From positions 1 through 64,000 of the forward strand of contig NZ_RQRT01000016.1 in the NCBI RefSeq assembly GCF_004335005.1: 64,000 nt of DNA, written 5' to 3'. A program made the translations under genes and the position numbers. This document shows positions 1 to 8,367 of this stretch, piece by piece; within the stretch, counting starts at the first letter, position 1, and the number at the start of each line of letters is the position of its first letter. The notes under the pieces were generated by a model. The model saw nothing but the letters and a program-made list of their open reading frames with translations, had not been told where the DNA came from and did no database searches. The stretch comes from Paracoccus nototheniae. Its GTDB lineage: Bacteria; Pseudomonadota; Alphaproteobacteria; Rhodobacterales; Rhodobacteraceae.

Positions 1-57
1 AAAAAAGGGGGCCATGCGTGCCATCTGCGCGGCAGTCAGCCAGAAAAGGTCGCTCAT
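1..57 (-). CDS. IS5-family transposase, N-terminal fragment cut by the window edge
   Basis: Reading leftward from the ATG at 57-55, the 19 visible codons give MSDLFWLTAAQMARMAPFF. This matches from memory the conserved beginning of IS5-group transposases of sphingomonads and rhodobacters (MSDLFWLT..QM..L.PFFP). The rest lies outside the window, so integrity cannot be judged. It marks the left end of the window as mobile-element territory. Confidence 0.6.
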   Translation of the reverse strand, partial: MSDLFWLTAAQMARMAPFF

Positions 58-640
58 GTCACCGCTCCGTTTCTGGGCCGTGAATCACGCCGCGAAACGG
101 AAATCAATGCATCCTGACCCTAGCAAGCCTGAGAGGCAGACCGTCTGACAGAAGAGGCAAATCTATTTGCCGCAGAACACTGCCCATGGACAAACTTCGT
201 GCTGGTGAGGGACAAAGTAAGGCCGCGTAGGACAAAGTCCCTGCAGCGCTACAGTAAACAATTCCTGGCAGGGATCAGATAGTCCTGCCTTTTGCGATTG
301 AAAAGATTACGTGAAAACAGTGGGGCTTACTCCGGCTGCGAAGGCGGGCCTGCCTTTTCTGTCAGAAAGGTTTGCCTCTGATGGGCCGCAGCCCAATCTC
401 TGCCCCGTGTTCTGATCCGATCCGACATGTCGTGGTGCTCCTTCCGGCGATTTGAATGTACCTGACCGTCGGTATTCCCTAATCCGAGCGGCGCGACAAC
501 GGCGTACTTGGTTAGCATTGTTCGATCACACTGCAAGTGCAGCGAGATGTATCCTGCCTATTGCGTCAGGATTTTTCCTCTCCAGTCGAAAAGGGCCGAC
601 GCATTGCCGACCCTCACGCTGCACTTCGAGCCCATGGATG
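58..640. other. Non-coding stretch, no gene recognised
   Basis: I see no convincing gene in these 583 bases. The stretch holds two copies, in opposite orientation, of a short degenerate repeat (123-182 and about 343-380), and a repeated GGACAAAGT octamer-plus at 210-218 and 230-238. Short open frames here have no start signals or recognisable composition. Confidence 0.5.
123..182 (+). repeat. Short dispersed repeat, copy 1
   Basis: About 60 bases align without gaps to 36882-36943, next to tRNA-Pro, with roughly three quarters identity by eye (shared core CTGACAGAA, then TGCC.CAGAACA). A shorter inverted relative with the same CTGACAGAA core and GAGGCA flanks lies at about 343-380. The meaning is unknown: it could be a dispersed intergenic repeat or worn ends of a mobile element. 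Confidence 0.5.
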
Positions 641-1762
641 TCAGTTGTCGCGCGTCGTTTCTGCAACTCTCCATCTTCTCCCCTTGAGGAAATCTTTGGC
701 TTGGCTTTCTTCCAGCTTAACTTCCATCTGCAACGCAGAAGCCACAATACTAGAGATATCCAGTTCGCCGAAAACCTTTGCTATCCTCGCATTGAGTACA
801 CGCTCTTGAAGGTTGAGGCTATCGCGCCAGTATCGTGTGCGTGTGATGTCTGCGTGCGTGTCGACGTATCGAGCAAGTGGTCCACCGCTGCTTGAGACCA
901 AAAATCCGGGGCAGGCGCTACAAAACTCGAACAGTTTTTCGTCGCTGGTTGCGATCCAAACGTCCATATTTACCGTTCCAAATGAAAAAATTTCCCGCGA
1001 GTTATCGATCATGTCTGCTGATGATATCAACTTCAAATCGTTCGCCCCGTTCAATGCGATTCTTTTGATGCGCTCGAATTCTTGAAGCCCCTTACCGGCG
1101 CCCTTCTTCAGCTTTAGGAAATTACTTCTTATCGCCGAAACCCTTTTCCTAGCGTCATCGGTGATGCCATCCTGCGGAGCGAATGCATAACGAGCTATCG
1201 AAAGCTCTTTTAAACTGACGAGGTCCAGAACATCGGCACAATAATCGATGTACAACTCGAACTTCTCGTCCGCGGTGAGATCTTCGCAAGTGTCAATAGT
1301 ATTCAGCGCCAACAGTGAGGCATAGGAGATGGCTATCACCATCTGCCTTTCAAAAGAAATATCCTTGAATTTTTCATGAACCGCTTCTCCGTCCGGGAAG
1401 GGAACTTTTGTGGAATTCGGATCATCCGAAAACTTAGGAAGATAGTCTTTAGTGAACCTCTCGAAGGCGGCCTCAACGCTTTTCCGCCGAAATGGTGGTA
1501 GTTCTTGATATGCTGGCCCAGGGGATAGAAAAACCCCCGCTTTTCGGCTCGAACCAATTGCTTTAACAAAATCCAACAGTCCAGCACCCTTCAGGGCTCT
1601 ATGTCTGTAGCTCGTGCGGTAAGCGCTCTCAATTGATATCATGATATTAGTGTCAATCACAATATTCGTTTGGCGCCCCGCTACATTGTTGGCTGCGATC
1701 GCATCCGCATTTAGCTCAACCAAAGTTGGCGAACCCGATGAAGACTTAAACACACGGATCAA
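641..1762 (-). CDS. Hypothetical protein, PIN-like N-terminal motif
   Basis: 373 residues. A TTG start at 1762 is chosen because AGAGGAG lies seven bases upstream on the coding strand; no ATG is placed as well. Residues 36-41 read VIDTNI, the typical first strand and aspartate of PIN-domain nucleases, and near residue 275 NMDVWIATSDEKL resembles the later D..IAT.D..L part of PIN folds. The middle is rich in charged helices. PIN proteins are usually metal-dependent RNases, often toxins, but no antitoxin gene is adjacent. GC content is visibly lower than in the core region, suggesting transfer. The PIN assignment is an inference from motifs; the protein is otherwise unrecognised. Confidence 0.6.
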   Translation of the reverse strand: MIRVFKSSSGSPTLVELNADAIAANNVAGRQTNIVIDTNIMISIESAYRTSYRHRALKGAGLLDFVKAIGSSRKAGVFLSPGPAYQELPPFRRKSVEAAFERFTKDYLPKFSDDPNSTKVPFPDGEAVHEKFKDISFERQMVIAISYASLLALNTIDTCEDLTADEKFELYIDYCADVLDLVSLKELSIARYAFAPQDGITDDARKRVSAIRSNFLKLKKGAGKGLQEFERIKRIALNGANDLKLISSADMIDNSREIFSFGTVNMDVWIATSDEKLFEFCSACPGFLVSSSGGPLARYVDTHADITRTRYWRDSLNLQERVLNARIAKVFGELDISSIVASALQMEVKLEESQAKDFLKGRRWRVAETTRDN

Positions 1763-2006
1763 ATGAACGCTCCTCTAATATTTTTGCGTCTTAGGCAAAC
1801 GTGACATATTTTAAAGACAAAACTTGCAGGAAAAAAGATAGCGAATCCCCGTTTCCTACGTTAAGAACACGCATGTCCACGAGGACAGAAGGCGGCTACG
1901 CCGCTCGATACAGAAGCTTCTCTTCTCGGAGATTGTCAACTGTATGGCCTTGCTTCCATAGAATTTGACCCAGCCATGTTGGCAGTTTGCGCCAAGCAGT
2001 AGCTAC
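1763..2006. other. Intergenic, no gene seen
   Basis: About 240 AT-richer bases between the PIN-like gene and the TniQ remnant. One end of the Tn7-like element could lie here or further left, but I could not find a convincing terminal inverted repeat or TnsB-type repeated sites by eye. Confidence 0.3.
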
Positions 2007-2258
2007 TTATTTCTTTAGTTCTTTCCGACGAAATACGGTGTTGCATCGTGCATCGAGAGCAGCTGGCTGCATACCACTATCCGTCTGTACAATGGCCTTG
2101 ACGCCAAGCATGCGGCCAGATCGTGCAGCCAAATCGACAACAGTGATGTATCCATTGGCGAACTCCTTAATCGAGACGTAGCGCCGCACGCTTGCGCTGT
2201 GCTGTTCACAGAGAAACGGGGGCCAGTTCAGCCTAAAACGAGCAACTTTGAGCAGCAC
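2007..2258 (-). pseudogene. Remnant of a second TniQ C-terminus
   Basis: The 83-residue frame parallels the last ~75 residues of the intact TniQ just upstream. Both run RRYV, then a short acidic/aromatic helix, IT..(E/D)LAA, G..(V), G....(P)LD..C.T.FRR.(D/E)L and stop within a few residues. The remnant lacks everything before this segment and has no start signal. It lies 28 bases downstream of the intact tniQ in the same orientation, so it is best read as a leftover of a tandem or recombined tniQ, not as an independent gene. Confidence 0.55.
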
Positions 2259-2286
2259 AAATATGCAAGTACCAGTTTGAAGTTGT

Positions 2287-4086
2287 TCAGAGTTCTAGGT
2301 CATGTCGTCGAAAGATAGTCGTACACCAATAATCCAAGGGAAGTGGCATGACTTGCCCACCATTGCGTGTGACACATGTCGAACCTTGAAGATGACCGAC
2401 TTGAGCAGCCAATTCGGCAGACGTGATGTGATCTACCTGGAACTGTTGAAGCGAGTCAAAACAGACATAGCGCCGCAGCTGACATGTTGCAGGATCTATA
2501 ACAGTCTTGGAATTTAACAGCCCCTGCTTCAACAGGATACGTACTGTACGACGGTTGACCTGCAGGATTTCGGCGGCAACGTCAAATTTGACAGCTCCGT
2601 CATGTTCACTGGCGAGTGCGTCTCGAAGGTGCCGCAGGGAGACTTCGAAATCTCGGAAACTGGCTGCTTCCGGACTTCTTGTCCTTAAAGGCACCCGCAA
2701 TCGCAAGATGAGTTCTGTCACCCTTTCCATGGGGACACTGATGCGGCGCGCGGCAGTGGGTATATCTACATCGTCGGTTGAGGCTGTGGCCCGCACTGCC
2801 AATGCACGCAGCCTGTCCATGAGCCTGCACAACTCGTCGGGGTGGTAGAGGGGCGAGGAACTTACACCCTCATAATATCGAGCAATCAGACCTTGTTTCG
2901 TCATCATCGCGATGGATATGCGGTCAATGCCAAGTTGTCTTCCAGCGTCTGTGGCGTTGAGAAGAGCATTGATTTCTGTGACAATGTTTTGGACGATCTG
3001 GGCAGGAATATACTTGTCTAAGGTGTAGACTTGCCCTGAAGTGCTGCGCCTTGCGAGGCCGATTGTTTCCAGGCGTCTTCCGAGCTGCCAGCTCGAAATG
3101 CCATAGATCCTTCTCGCGGTAGCCATGGAATGTACCATCTGCTCCGGGCAAGGATGACCCAGCACTATCTGCCCTTCCGCTATCGGGAAATTCTCGAATA
3201 CGAATTTTCTGACAATGTCGCGGATGACGTCGAAATCAGGATCGTCGTCGCGGTACCGCAGCCATTCAAAGAACACACGAAGCCGCGCACGGTACGAGCC
3301 GTTCTCCATTGGCTGCGCCGACTGAACGTCTTTAAGCTTGGCCGAGAAGGCGTCGGGGCCGCCCTGAAGGACCGTTAAACCCGCAGCACCGGCGGCCGCC
3401 CATTCGCCCGTAGTTATACCCTTGCGCTGTGCGTCAGGACCCACCGTGAGGAGCAGCCCAAACATTTCACATGTCTGGCTTGCGACATGAAAAGGCAACT
3501 GATCAACCCAGCTGCTTCCCCTGCCCCGCAGAACACGGTCACGCAGGTACTGCGTCAACGTCTCCACGCCCGCCGCCACCTCGACCGGCGCAGTAGCAGC
3601 ATAGCCACCAATTAAGGCCGCAAAGTCGAACGTATCGTTGACCGTGCTTGGCTTTGGCAGGGCAGCAAGTAAGCACCCATGTATTGCGCAGGTTCTGATG
3701 GAGGTAAGCTGCCAAAGCCCAGGCTGCGCGACGTCGCCAGAATTTTGCGCTTCTGAAAGGCAAGCCGGGCAGCATCGAAGTGTTGTTCTGCTAAACGCGG
3801 TGAATTTGATTCGCTCGTTGGCTAACTGAAACCAGCCGGGTTCAAGAAGCTGCGGCGTCCCTTGCTGCAATAGTGCACTGTCGACCCCTCCCAAAGCCGC
3901 TAACCGCTCGACCTCAATCGCGTCTCCGTTGACCAGCGCGAAGTAGTTAATACCAAGGTCAGAGCAGAACGTAATCAGCCGCGGGACGCCGTTTCGCCGT
4001 GCGAGGCGAGATGCATATGATGTGGCGCACTCGCCTGACACCAAGTTGACCGTCAGAGGGAGGCTCCTTAGGCTCATGAACATCAC
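2287..4086 (-). CDS. tniQ: TniQ/TnsD-type target-selection protein
   Basis: 599 residues from a GTG at 4086, or 598 from the ATG directly after it (4083), whose A overlaps the tniB stop (TGATG), which implies translational coupling. The N-terminal ~150 residues carry the TniQ domain: SGE..TSYASRLARRNG at about 18-32, a zinc-binding pair CCPACL near residue 105, and CAIHGCLL near 135. The C-terminal two thirds are long and contain probable helix-turn-helix segments (for example KFDVAAEILQVNRRTVRILL). In Tn7 and Tn5053 relatives this protein binds the target DNA or links a target selector to the AAA ATPase. It closes the tnsA-tniA-tniB-tniQ operon. Its target specificity cannot be read from sequence. 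Confidence 0.9.
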   Translation of the reverse strand: MMFMSLRSLPLTVNLVSGECATSYASRLARRNGVPRLITFCSDLGINYFALVNGDAIEVERLAALGGVDSALLQQGTPQLLEPGWFQLANERIKFTAFSRTTLRCCPACLSEAQNSGDVAQPGLWQLTSIRTCAIHGCLLAALPKPSTVNDTFDFAALIGGYAATAPVEVAAGVETLTQYLRDRVLRGRGSSWVDQLPFHVASQTCEMFGLLLTVGPDAQRKGITTGEWAAAGAAGLTVLQGGPDAFSAKLKDVQSAQPMENGSYRARLRVFFEWLRYRDDDPDFDVIRDIVRKFVFENFPIAEGQIVLGHPCPEQMVHSMATARRIYGISSWQLGRRLETIGLARRSTSGQVYTLDKYIPAQIVQNIVTEINALLNATDAGRQLGIDRISIAMMTKQGLIARYYEGVSSSPLYHPDELCRLMDRLRALAVRATASTDDVDIPTAARRISVPMERVTELILRLRVPLRTRSPEAASFRDFEVSLRHLRDALASEHDGAVKFDVAAEILQVNRRTVRILLKQGLLNSKTVIDPATCQLRRYVCFDSLQQFQVDHITSAELAAQVGHLQGSTCVTRNGGQVMPLPLDYWCTTIFRRHDLEL

Positions 4087-5033
4087 CGTCTTTCCCTCGC
4101 AAAAACCTGCCGCGCATCAATGCGGTGGAAATCCGGAATGACGAAAGGATTGAACATGTCTGTGCAGGACGTGCGCAGGTGATAGGCCTGGGAGAAATGG
4201 CTACGGGTCAATCGCGATACATCAGCAAGGTAAGCTTGTTCGATGGCGGCAAGGGTTAGCTCGATGACCAACCCGAACTGATTTGCAGCCCCGTGGATCA
4301 ACCGCTCCCCATGCGCAAGTTCGAGAATGTCCGGGCCAGGCTCCAGCTTAGCCTTGCTGCAGTAGTTTTCGATCAGGTCAAGGACATCATTGCCATGCGC
4401 CACCGGTGACAAGCTTTCAAAGTGGACTGTGTCCATACGACGGGCAAGCTGAGGATCATGGTTCAGAATGTCTTCCAACTCAGGCGTGCCCGAGAGAATG
4501 ATGCCGACAGGCCATTCCGGGTCTGTCATGAGCGTCTTGAGCATGGAGGCAACGGAATTCAGTTCATGCCGCGTTCCGCGGGACGCCAGATCCTGAGCTT
4601 CGTCCAGATGGACGAACAGAACCTTGCGCTCCTTTAAATGGTGCCGGACGAGATCCCAGATGTACCACGCCTGGCGTTCTGAACTGATCTGGTAGCCCAA
4701 CGCCCGTAACAGGGTCTGCCCGACGAACTTCAGCGTCGCCGGTGACGGTACCCGGATGCTGAAGTTTGAGAAACTCTGATGGCCAGAGCGATCAAGCCGC
4801 TGACGGCCCCGCATCATGAGCTGATCCATTGCCGACGTCTTGCCGGTGCCAGACAGGCCTGAAAGTGCCAGACCATGAGCCTCGCTTGTCCGACCCGCCT
4901 CGCAATCAGCCAGTCGTTTTTCGATCAGGAGGGAAAAACGGTTTTCTAGTGGTTCGAAGCGGTCATGGTGGATGAAGTGGTCGCGCAGGAGCGCGATCTT
5001 CTGGGCGGTCTGTTTGATCCTGTTACTGGTCAT
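4083..5033 (-). CDS. tniB: TniB/TnsC-type AAA ATPase transposition regulator
   Basis: 316 residues. The start is the ATG at 5033 (MTSNRIKQ), which overlaps the tniA stop by 11 bases; the open frame continues upstream but only as a tniA shadow. Walker A is GLSGTGKT at 59-66 and Walker B VLFVHLDEAQ at 138-147, followed by a sensor-type ILSGTPELE. In this family the ATPase forms filaments on target DNA, recruits the transposase and receives the signal from TniQ. Length and motifs are normal, with no sign of damage. Confidence 0.93.
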   Translation of the reverse strand: MTSNRIKQTAQKIALLRDHFIHHDRFEPLENRFSLLIEKRLADCEAGRTSEAHGLALSGLSGTGKTSAMDQLMMRGRQRLDRSGHQSFSNFSIRVPSPATLKFVGQTLLRALGYQISSERQAWYIWDLVRHHLKERKVLFVHLDEAQDLASRGTRHELNSVASMLKTLMTDPEWPVGIILSGTPELEDILNHDPQLARRMDTVHFESLSPVAHGNDVLDLIENYCSKAKLEPGPDILELAHGERLIHGAANQFGLVIELTLAAIEQAYLADVSRLTRSHFSQAYHLRTSCTDMFNPFVIPDFHRIDARQVFARERR

Positions 5034-7158
5034 CGTCAAACCTCCAACGGTTCCGACGCACGCGACCCTGCGCCTGTTGCTCAGGCTCATCTTTGGGCAT
5101 GTATGGCGGCATGGGCGTGGATGGCGTGATCTGCATGCCGTCCGCCAAGGGGTCCGCAGACGCGGCCCTGTTCCCGAGGCGCTCCGCATCGGATCGAACC
5201 GGGTAGTGCAGGGCAGCTTGGTTGCGCTCCACATCCACATCCTTCGTATGGAACGGGGTCAGTTCCTGAAGCTCGAACGCCTGACGAGTGGTGTCCGAGA
5301 TGCGCTCGATACCCCTGCGAACCTTCGGTGCATCCAACTCGGCTTCCCGACGATTCTTGATGCGCAGCGTTCGGGTCGCTTCCTGCATCAGATCGTAGCT
5401 GACGCCGTCGAAGCCGCCCTGGTTTGCTAGAGCAGGGTGCCAGGTGGCACCGACCTTCACAGCAATCCAGCCGATGTCCCGCAGGTCCGCCCGGATTTCC
5501 ACGCTCCGTTGCGGGGAATGCAGAAACGCCTCGCGAAGGGCCCCGCAATTATAGCTTAAACCCGAGAACAGAACGCCGTCACCGCGAAGCGTGCGTTGAA
5601 GGGGCCTGCCGAATGCACGGCGCAGGGTTAAGCCATCCGGAACTGGAGGCGTTCCATGCTTGGCGACCAACCGCGCCCAAGCCTGATTGGGGCTTTCCCC
5701 GCCTAGCGAGCCATGACCCTCATTATGGTAGATGTCGACGACATAGGTCAGCAGGATGGTGATCAGATCGGCGTCGCAAAGGCAGGCCAATTTCTCCGAG
5801 GGGTAGTCGCCCCGCTGGATCATGTCGAAGAAAGTTCTGCCGACCAGAAGTGGCATCAACTTGTGTCCGAACGTCCGGAAAAATGTTTCGATGTGCGCCC
5901 GAAGCCAAGGCTTCCCCGCGGGCGGCAGGAGGGCAGTGATGCCAAGCGACAGGACAGTCCCTTGGAAATCATCGGAAGTGAATGCTGTCCCCTGATCGGT
6001 GACAATAGCCTGCACTCCGCCGTGGTGGTGCCAAGTACTTTCGCACCCGGCCGCACGCGCCATTGGCGTTTTATCGATGAAGATCTCCCGCAGCGCCCTG
6101 ACCGCATCACCAGCGTTCGGTGTCTCAGCCAAGCGCATGGACAGTATACATCTCGTGGCGCAGTCGATGGCGACATAGAGCCAGCGACGCCCGGACTCGA
6201 ACCGTTCCTGCCTTTCCGGAGGAAGGTGATCCCAGATGCCACTGAGCGTCAGGAGCGAGATCACATCGAGGCGGTTCTCATCCATCTCGACCCGCTCGAG
6301 AGGCTGCTGAACATCCACGCCATTTTCATACAGCGTGAATCTGGCGTTCGCGGCTGCGGTGCCATGCCGCTTGGCATAAACATAATACGGGTCTGCCAGG
6401 CTCAGGCGCCGGTCGATACTGGAAGCTGAGGGCACGACCAGCTGTGCGGCTCCAGCTGCCAATCTCCGTTCGTTCTCGCGGAAGAACAGGCGCCGCGTCC
6501 CCGCAACAGCCAGTGCTTTGGTAGGACGCTGAGTGTCCGCATAAATCTCGATGACCTGGTTCATCAAGGCTTCGGTATGATACGACCATCGCAACGAGCG
6601 ATTACCGCAGCGATGCGTTTCCGGTATCAGCGCGACGACGGAGTACCCCGCCCGCTCATATTCGCGCATCCACTCAAACGCGGTGCGGCTGCCTGGAAGC
6701 TGGCGTGTGACGACGTCCGCGCCAGGTCGGGGGAGTTTCCCCGCAGACATACCTTCGCCTACACGTCGCTCCACCTCAGCGGCCAATTGCGCGCTGCCCC
6801 TAAGATAGCCCTCATGGGTCCGGTTGATTTTCTCAGATGCCTCGAGGGAGAGAAAGGCGTCACAGACCGCCTTTCGCCAGATCACAAGGCGCCGGATCGG
6901 ATCGGCAAGGATGTTGATGACATCAGACGGTTTCCGGCCGCGGAGATCTTGCACAGCGCGATCGAAATAGCCCGCCACATAGGACGTATCCGGCCGACTG
7001 AGCAGGTTCGATAGCTCCTCATGCGACAGCCTCTCGGTAATGCCGGGTTGGCCTAAGCGCTCAAACAGCCCGCCCTTGTCGTCGATTTCCAGTGGGCGCA
7101 TGGCGACGCCGGCCGCGGTGATCAGGTCAGATTTCGAGAAACGGATGTTGGTGTTCAT
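5023..7158 (-). CDS. tniA: TniA/TnsB-type DDE transposase (Mu C-terminal domain)
   Basis: 711 residues. It starts at the ATG at 7158, whose first bases overlap the tnsA-like stop (ATGA). The integrase core shows the three acidic residues: D293 in VEMDENRLDV, D388 in IVTDQGTAF and E424 in AHIETFFRT. The region before it (about 150-260) is the helix-turn-helix DNA-binding part, and the region after about residue 540 matches the Mu-type beta-barrel domain. It joins the 3' ends of the element to target DNA. All catalytic residues are present, so the transposase looks functional. Confidence 0.93.
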   Translation of the reverse strand: MNTNIRFSKSDLITAAGVAMRPLEIDDKGGLFERLGQPGITERLSHEELSNLLSRPDTSYVAGYFDRAVQDLRGRKPSDVINILADPIRRLVIWRKAVCDAFLSLEASEKINRTHEGYLRGSAQLAAEVERRVGEGMSAGKLPRPGADVVTRQLPGSRTAFEWMREYERAGYSVVALIPETHRCGNRSLRWSYHTEALMNQVIEIYADTQRPTKALAVAGTRRLFFRENERRLAAGAAQLVVPSASSIDRRLSLADPYYVYAKRHGTAAANARFTLYENGVDVQQPLERVEMDENRLDVISLLTLSGIWDHLPPERQERFESGRRWLYVAIDCATRCILSMRLAETPNAGDAVRALREIFIDKTPMARAAGCESTWHHHGGVQAIVTDQGTAFTSDDFQGTVLSLGITALLPPAGKPWLRAHIETFFRTFGHKLMPLLVGRTFFDMIQRGDYPSEKLACLCDADLITILLTYVVDIYHNEGHGSLGGESPNQAWARLVAKHGTPPVPDGLTLRRAFGRPLQRTLRGDGVLFSGLSYNCGALREAFLHSPQRSVEIRADLRDIGWIAVKVGATWHPALANQGGFDGVSYDLMQEATRTLRIKNRREAELDAPKVRRGIERISDTTRQAFELQELTPFHTKDVDVERNQAALHYPVRSDAERLGNRAASADPLADGMQITPSTPMPPYMPKDEPEQQAQGRVRRNRWRFDDDQ

Positions 7159-7655
7159 GCCGCCACCTCCGTGAGAGCAGGACGCGACCGAGCCAGCTGA
7201 CGTGCAGCCTCGGCAGCAGCACGACGATCAAGATGCCGATCCGTGATCAGCATGACCCGGTCCGCAAAATGCTTCGGCGTTGCCGCGGCCACCCGCTCCA
7301 ACTCAGAGACGAAATTCCGCCCGATCACACGCTCCATCGGCTTGATGGCCACCGCGATGCGCTCTCCGCATGCCTTCGTCACGAGGAAGTCGAATACATG
7401 CGACACCGGCTGCCCGCCGGCATCGATGTACGGCACGGCCGTCGGCTGCTCCCAGATGTGATGCACATCCTCGCGCACCAACATCAGGCACAAAAATGCG
7501 TACTCGAGAGCACTCTCGAACTGGATGATGCGCGGGCGCTCAAAACCTGGCAGCATCGCCATGAGCGCGCCACGCAGGCTGGCCTTTGATCGGCGCGAGA
7601 TCATACGCGTCGCGTGACTCGCTTCCGGGCCACGGTAGATTAGGTTTGTTTTCAT
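7155..7655 (-). CDS. TnsA-like 5'-end endonuclease, one catalytic position altered
   Basis: 166 residues from the ATG at 7655 (MKTNLIYRGPEA). The frame stays open further upstream, but that part overlaps hairpins and lacks a start. The TnsA nuclease order is visible: E in FESALEYAF (about 46), D in HVFDFLV (about 88), and the strand AVAIKP with the catalytic lysine. In TnsA and most PD-(D/E)XK enzymes the residue two before the lysine is Glu or Gln; here it is Ala. TnsA cuts the 5' ends so that transposition is cut-and-paste. If this copy is inactive, the element would move by cointegrates. It overlaps tniA by four bases. Confidence 0.75.
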   Translation of the reverse strand: MKTNLIYRGPEASHATRMISRRSKASLRGALMAMLPGFERPRIIQFESALEYAFLCLMLVREDVHHIWEQPTAVPYIDAGGQPVSHVFDFLVTKACGERIAVAIKPMERVIGRNFVSELERVAAATPKHFADRVMLITDRHLDRRAAAEAARQLARSRPALTEVAA

Positions 7656-7689
7656 GATGTCTGGAGGGCACCACCAGCGCACCGAAGGT

Positions 7690-7862
7690 TCGGAGTTACG
7701 GGCGGGGCCAACTCCCCCTTGTTCTAAATGTGTTGAACGGCCCCGCCGGATTAGGATCCGGCGGGTTGACTTTTCGTTCGACTCGGGGGATGAAATAAGG
7801 GTCGGTAGCAAACGACGTCTTATTTCAAAGGCCTTCCTGTTAGCGCAGGAGGGCCTTTTCCG
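7690..7862 (+). ncRNA. Candidate structured RNA in front of the tnsA-like gene
   Basis: Reading on the plus strand there is a run of hairpins. They are a 4-bp stem 7721-7724/7735-7738; a perfect 10-bp stem 7742-7751/7756-7765 with loop TAGG; a nested hairpin 7791-7827 with outer arms TGAAATAAG/CTTATTTCA and inner GTCG/CGAC; and an intrinsic terminator at 7827-7859. No open frame explains them. It could be an independent small RNA running away from tnsA, the folded 5' leader of the tnsA operon read on the other strand, or DNA sites at the transposon end. I could not fit it to tRNA. Confidence 0.35.
7827..7859 (+). terminator. Intrinsic terminator
   Basis: Arms AAAGGCCTTCCTG (7827-7839) and 7846-7858 pair over 13 positions with one T-G wobble, around a six-base loop, followed by a short T run. 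On the other strand the hairpin lies just past the stop of the Ner-like gene, so it may serve both sides. Confidence 0.65.
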
Positions 7863-7874
7863 TTGTCGAGAGGA

Positions 7875-8108
7875 TCAGTGCGAAATGCCCTCCCTTTCTG
7901 CATAACGTTCAGGAAAAATGTCAGCTGGCGTCGTCTGAAGCTCGGTCGCAATCGCCTCTTGTATCCGATGCGACCGCCGGTAGCCTTGACTGACAACGGT
8001 CACGCTGGACTGAAGCACGCTAAGACTTTTGGCGATCTGCGCAAACGAGCTTCCCTTCGACCGAAGCCGAAGTTTCAACAGTTGGTGGCGCTGCAGATCA
8101 ACAGACAT
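7875..8108 (-). CDS. Ner/Nlp-family helix-turn-helix regulator
   Basis: 77 residues from the ATG at 8108 with GGGACG just upstream. The frame LRLRSKGSSFAQIAKSL followed by SVTVVSQGYRR...RIQEAIATEL and ending near DIFPERY is the Nlp/SfsB/Ner pattern (S..A.L...S.S.V...L.R...R.E..IA..LG..P..IWPERY). Ner of phage Mu represses its transposition operon. Here the gene lies directly upstream of the tnsA-tniABQ operon in the same orientation, separated by the hairpin region, so a role in controlling transposition is likely by context. Confidence 0.8.
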   Translation of the reverse strand: MSVDLQRHQLLKLRLRSKGSSFAQIAKSLSVLQSSVTVVSQGYRRSHRIQEAIATELQTTPADIFPERYAEREGISH

Positions 8109-8220
8109 TTACGTCCCGCAAAATAGTGGTCCAACGTACTTCCTATAGACTCTGGGTGATTCGATCCGTCAATTGGATATTGGAAGATCAATGGTTTTTT
8201 TCACTTCACGTAAAACGCCC

Positions 8221-8300
8221 GGACAACAATAAATATATCATTCAAACAATTCATTTATGTTCACAATTGTTGAGGAATGAAATCTTTCATTTATATTATA
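8221..8300. promoter_or_regulatory. AT-rich palindromic region upstream of the Ner-like gene
   Basis: An unusually AT-rich block lies between the regulator and the recombinase. It contains an interrupted inverted repeat (CATTC..ACAATT at 8239-8251 against AATTGT....GAATG at 8265-8279) and, overlapping its end, a tight perfect inverted repeat AATGAAA-TC-TTTCATT (8276-8291). Such palindromes suit an operator for the Ner-like protein, or end sites of the mobile element. No promoter boxes stand out. Confidence 0.4.
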
Positions 8301-8367
8301 AAAAAAGGGGTGTCGTTTCTGAGGATAATGGCTTGGCGCCTGGCTTCTTTGCCTACCCCTCTTGATG

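Noticed and set aside
327-536. 69-codon minus-strand frame
   Set aside because: It overlaps a repeat copy, has no ribosome site and no recognisable composition.
7711-7792. tRNA-like fold (C/G acceptor-like arms, TTCGACTC, loop with TTAGGAT)
   Set aside because: The D-arm lacks the GG pair, the central stem gives an eight-base or four-base loop instead of seven, and the T-arm does not pair; better described as separate hairpins.
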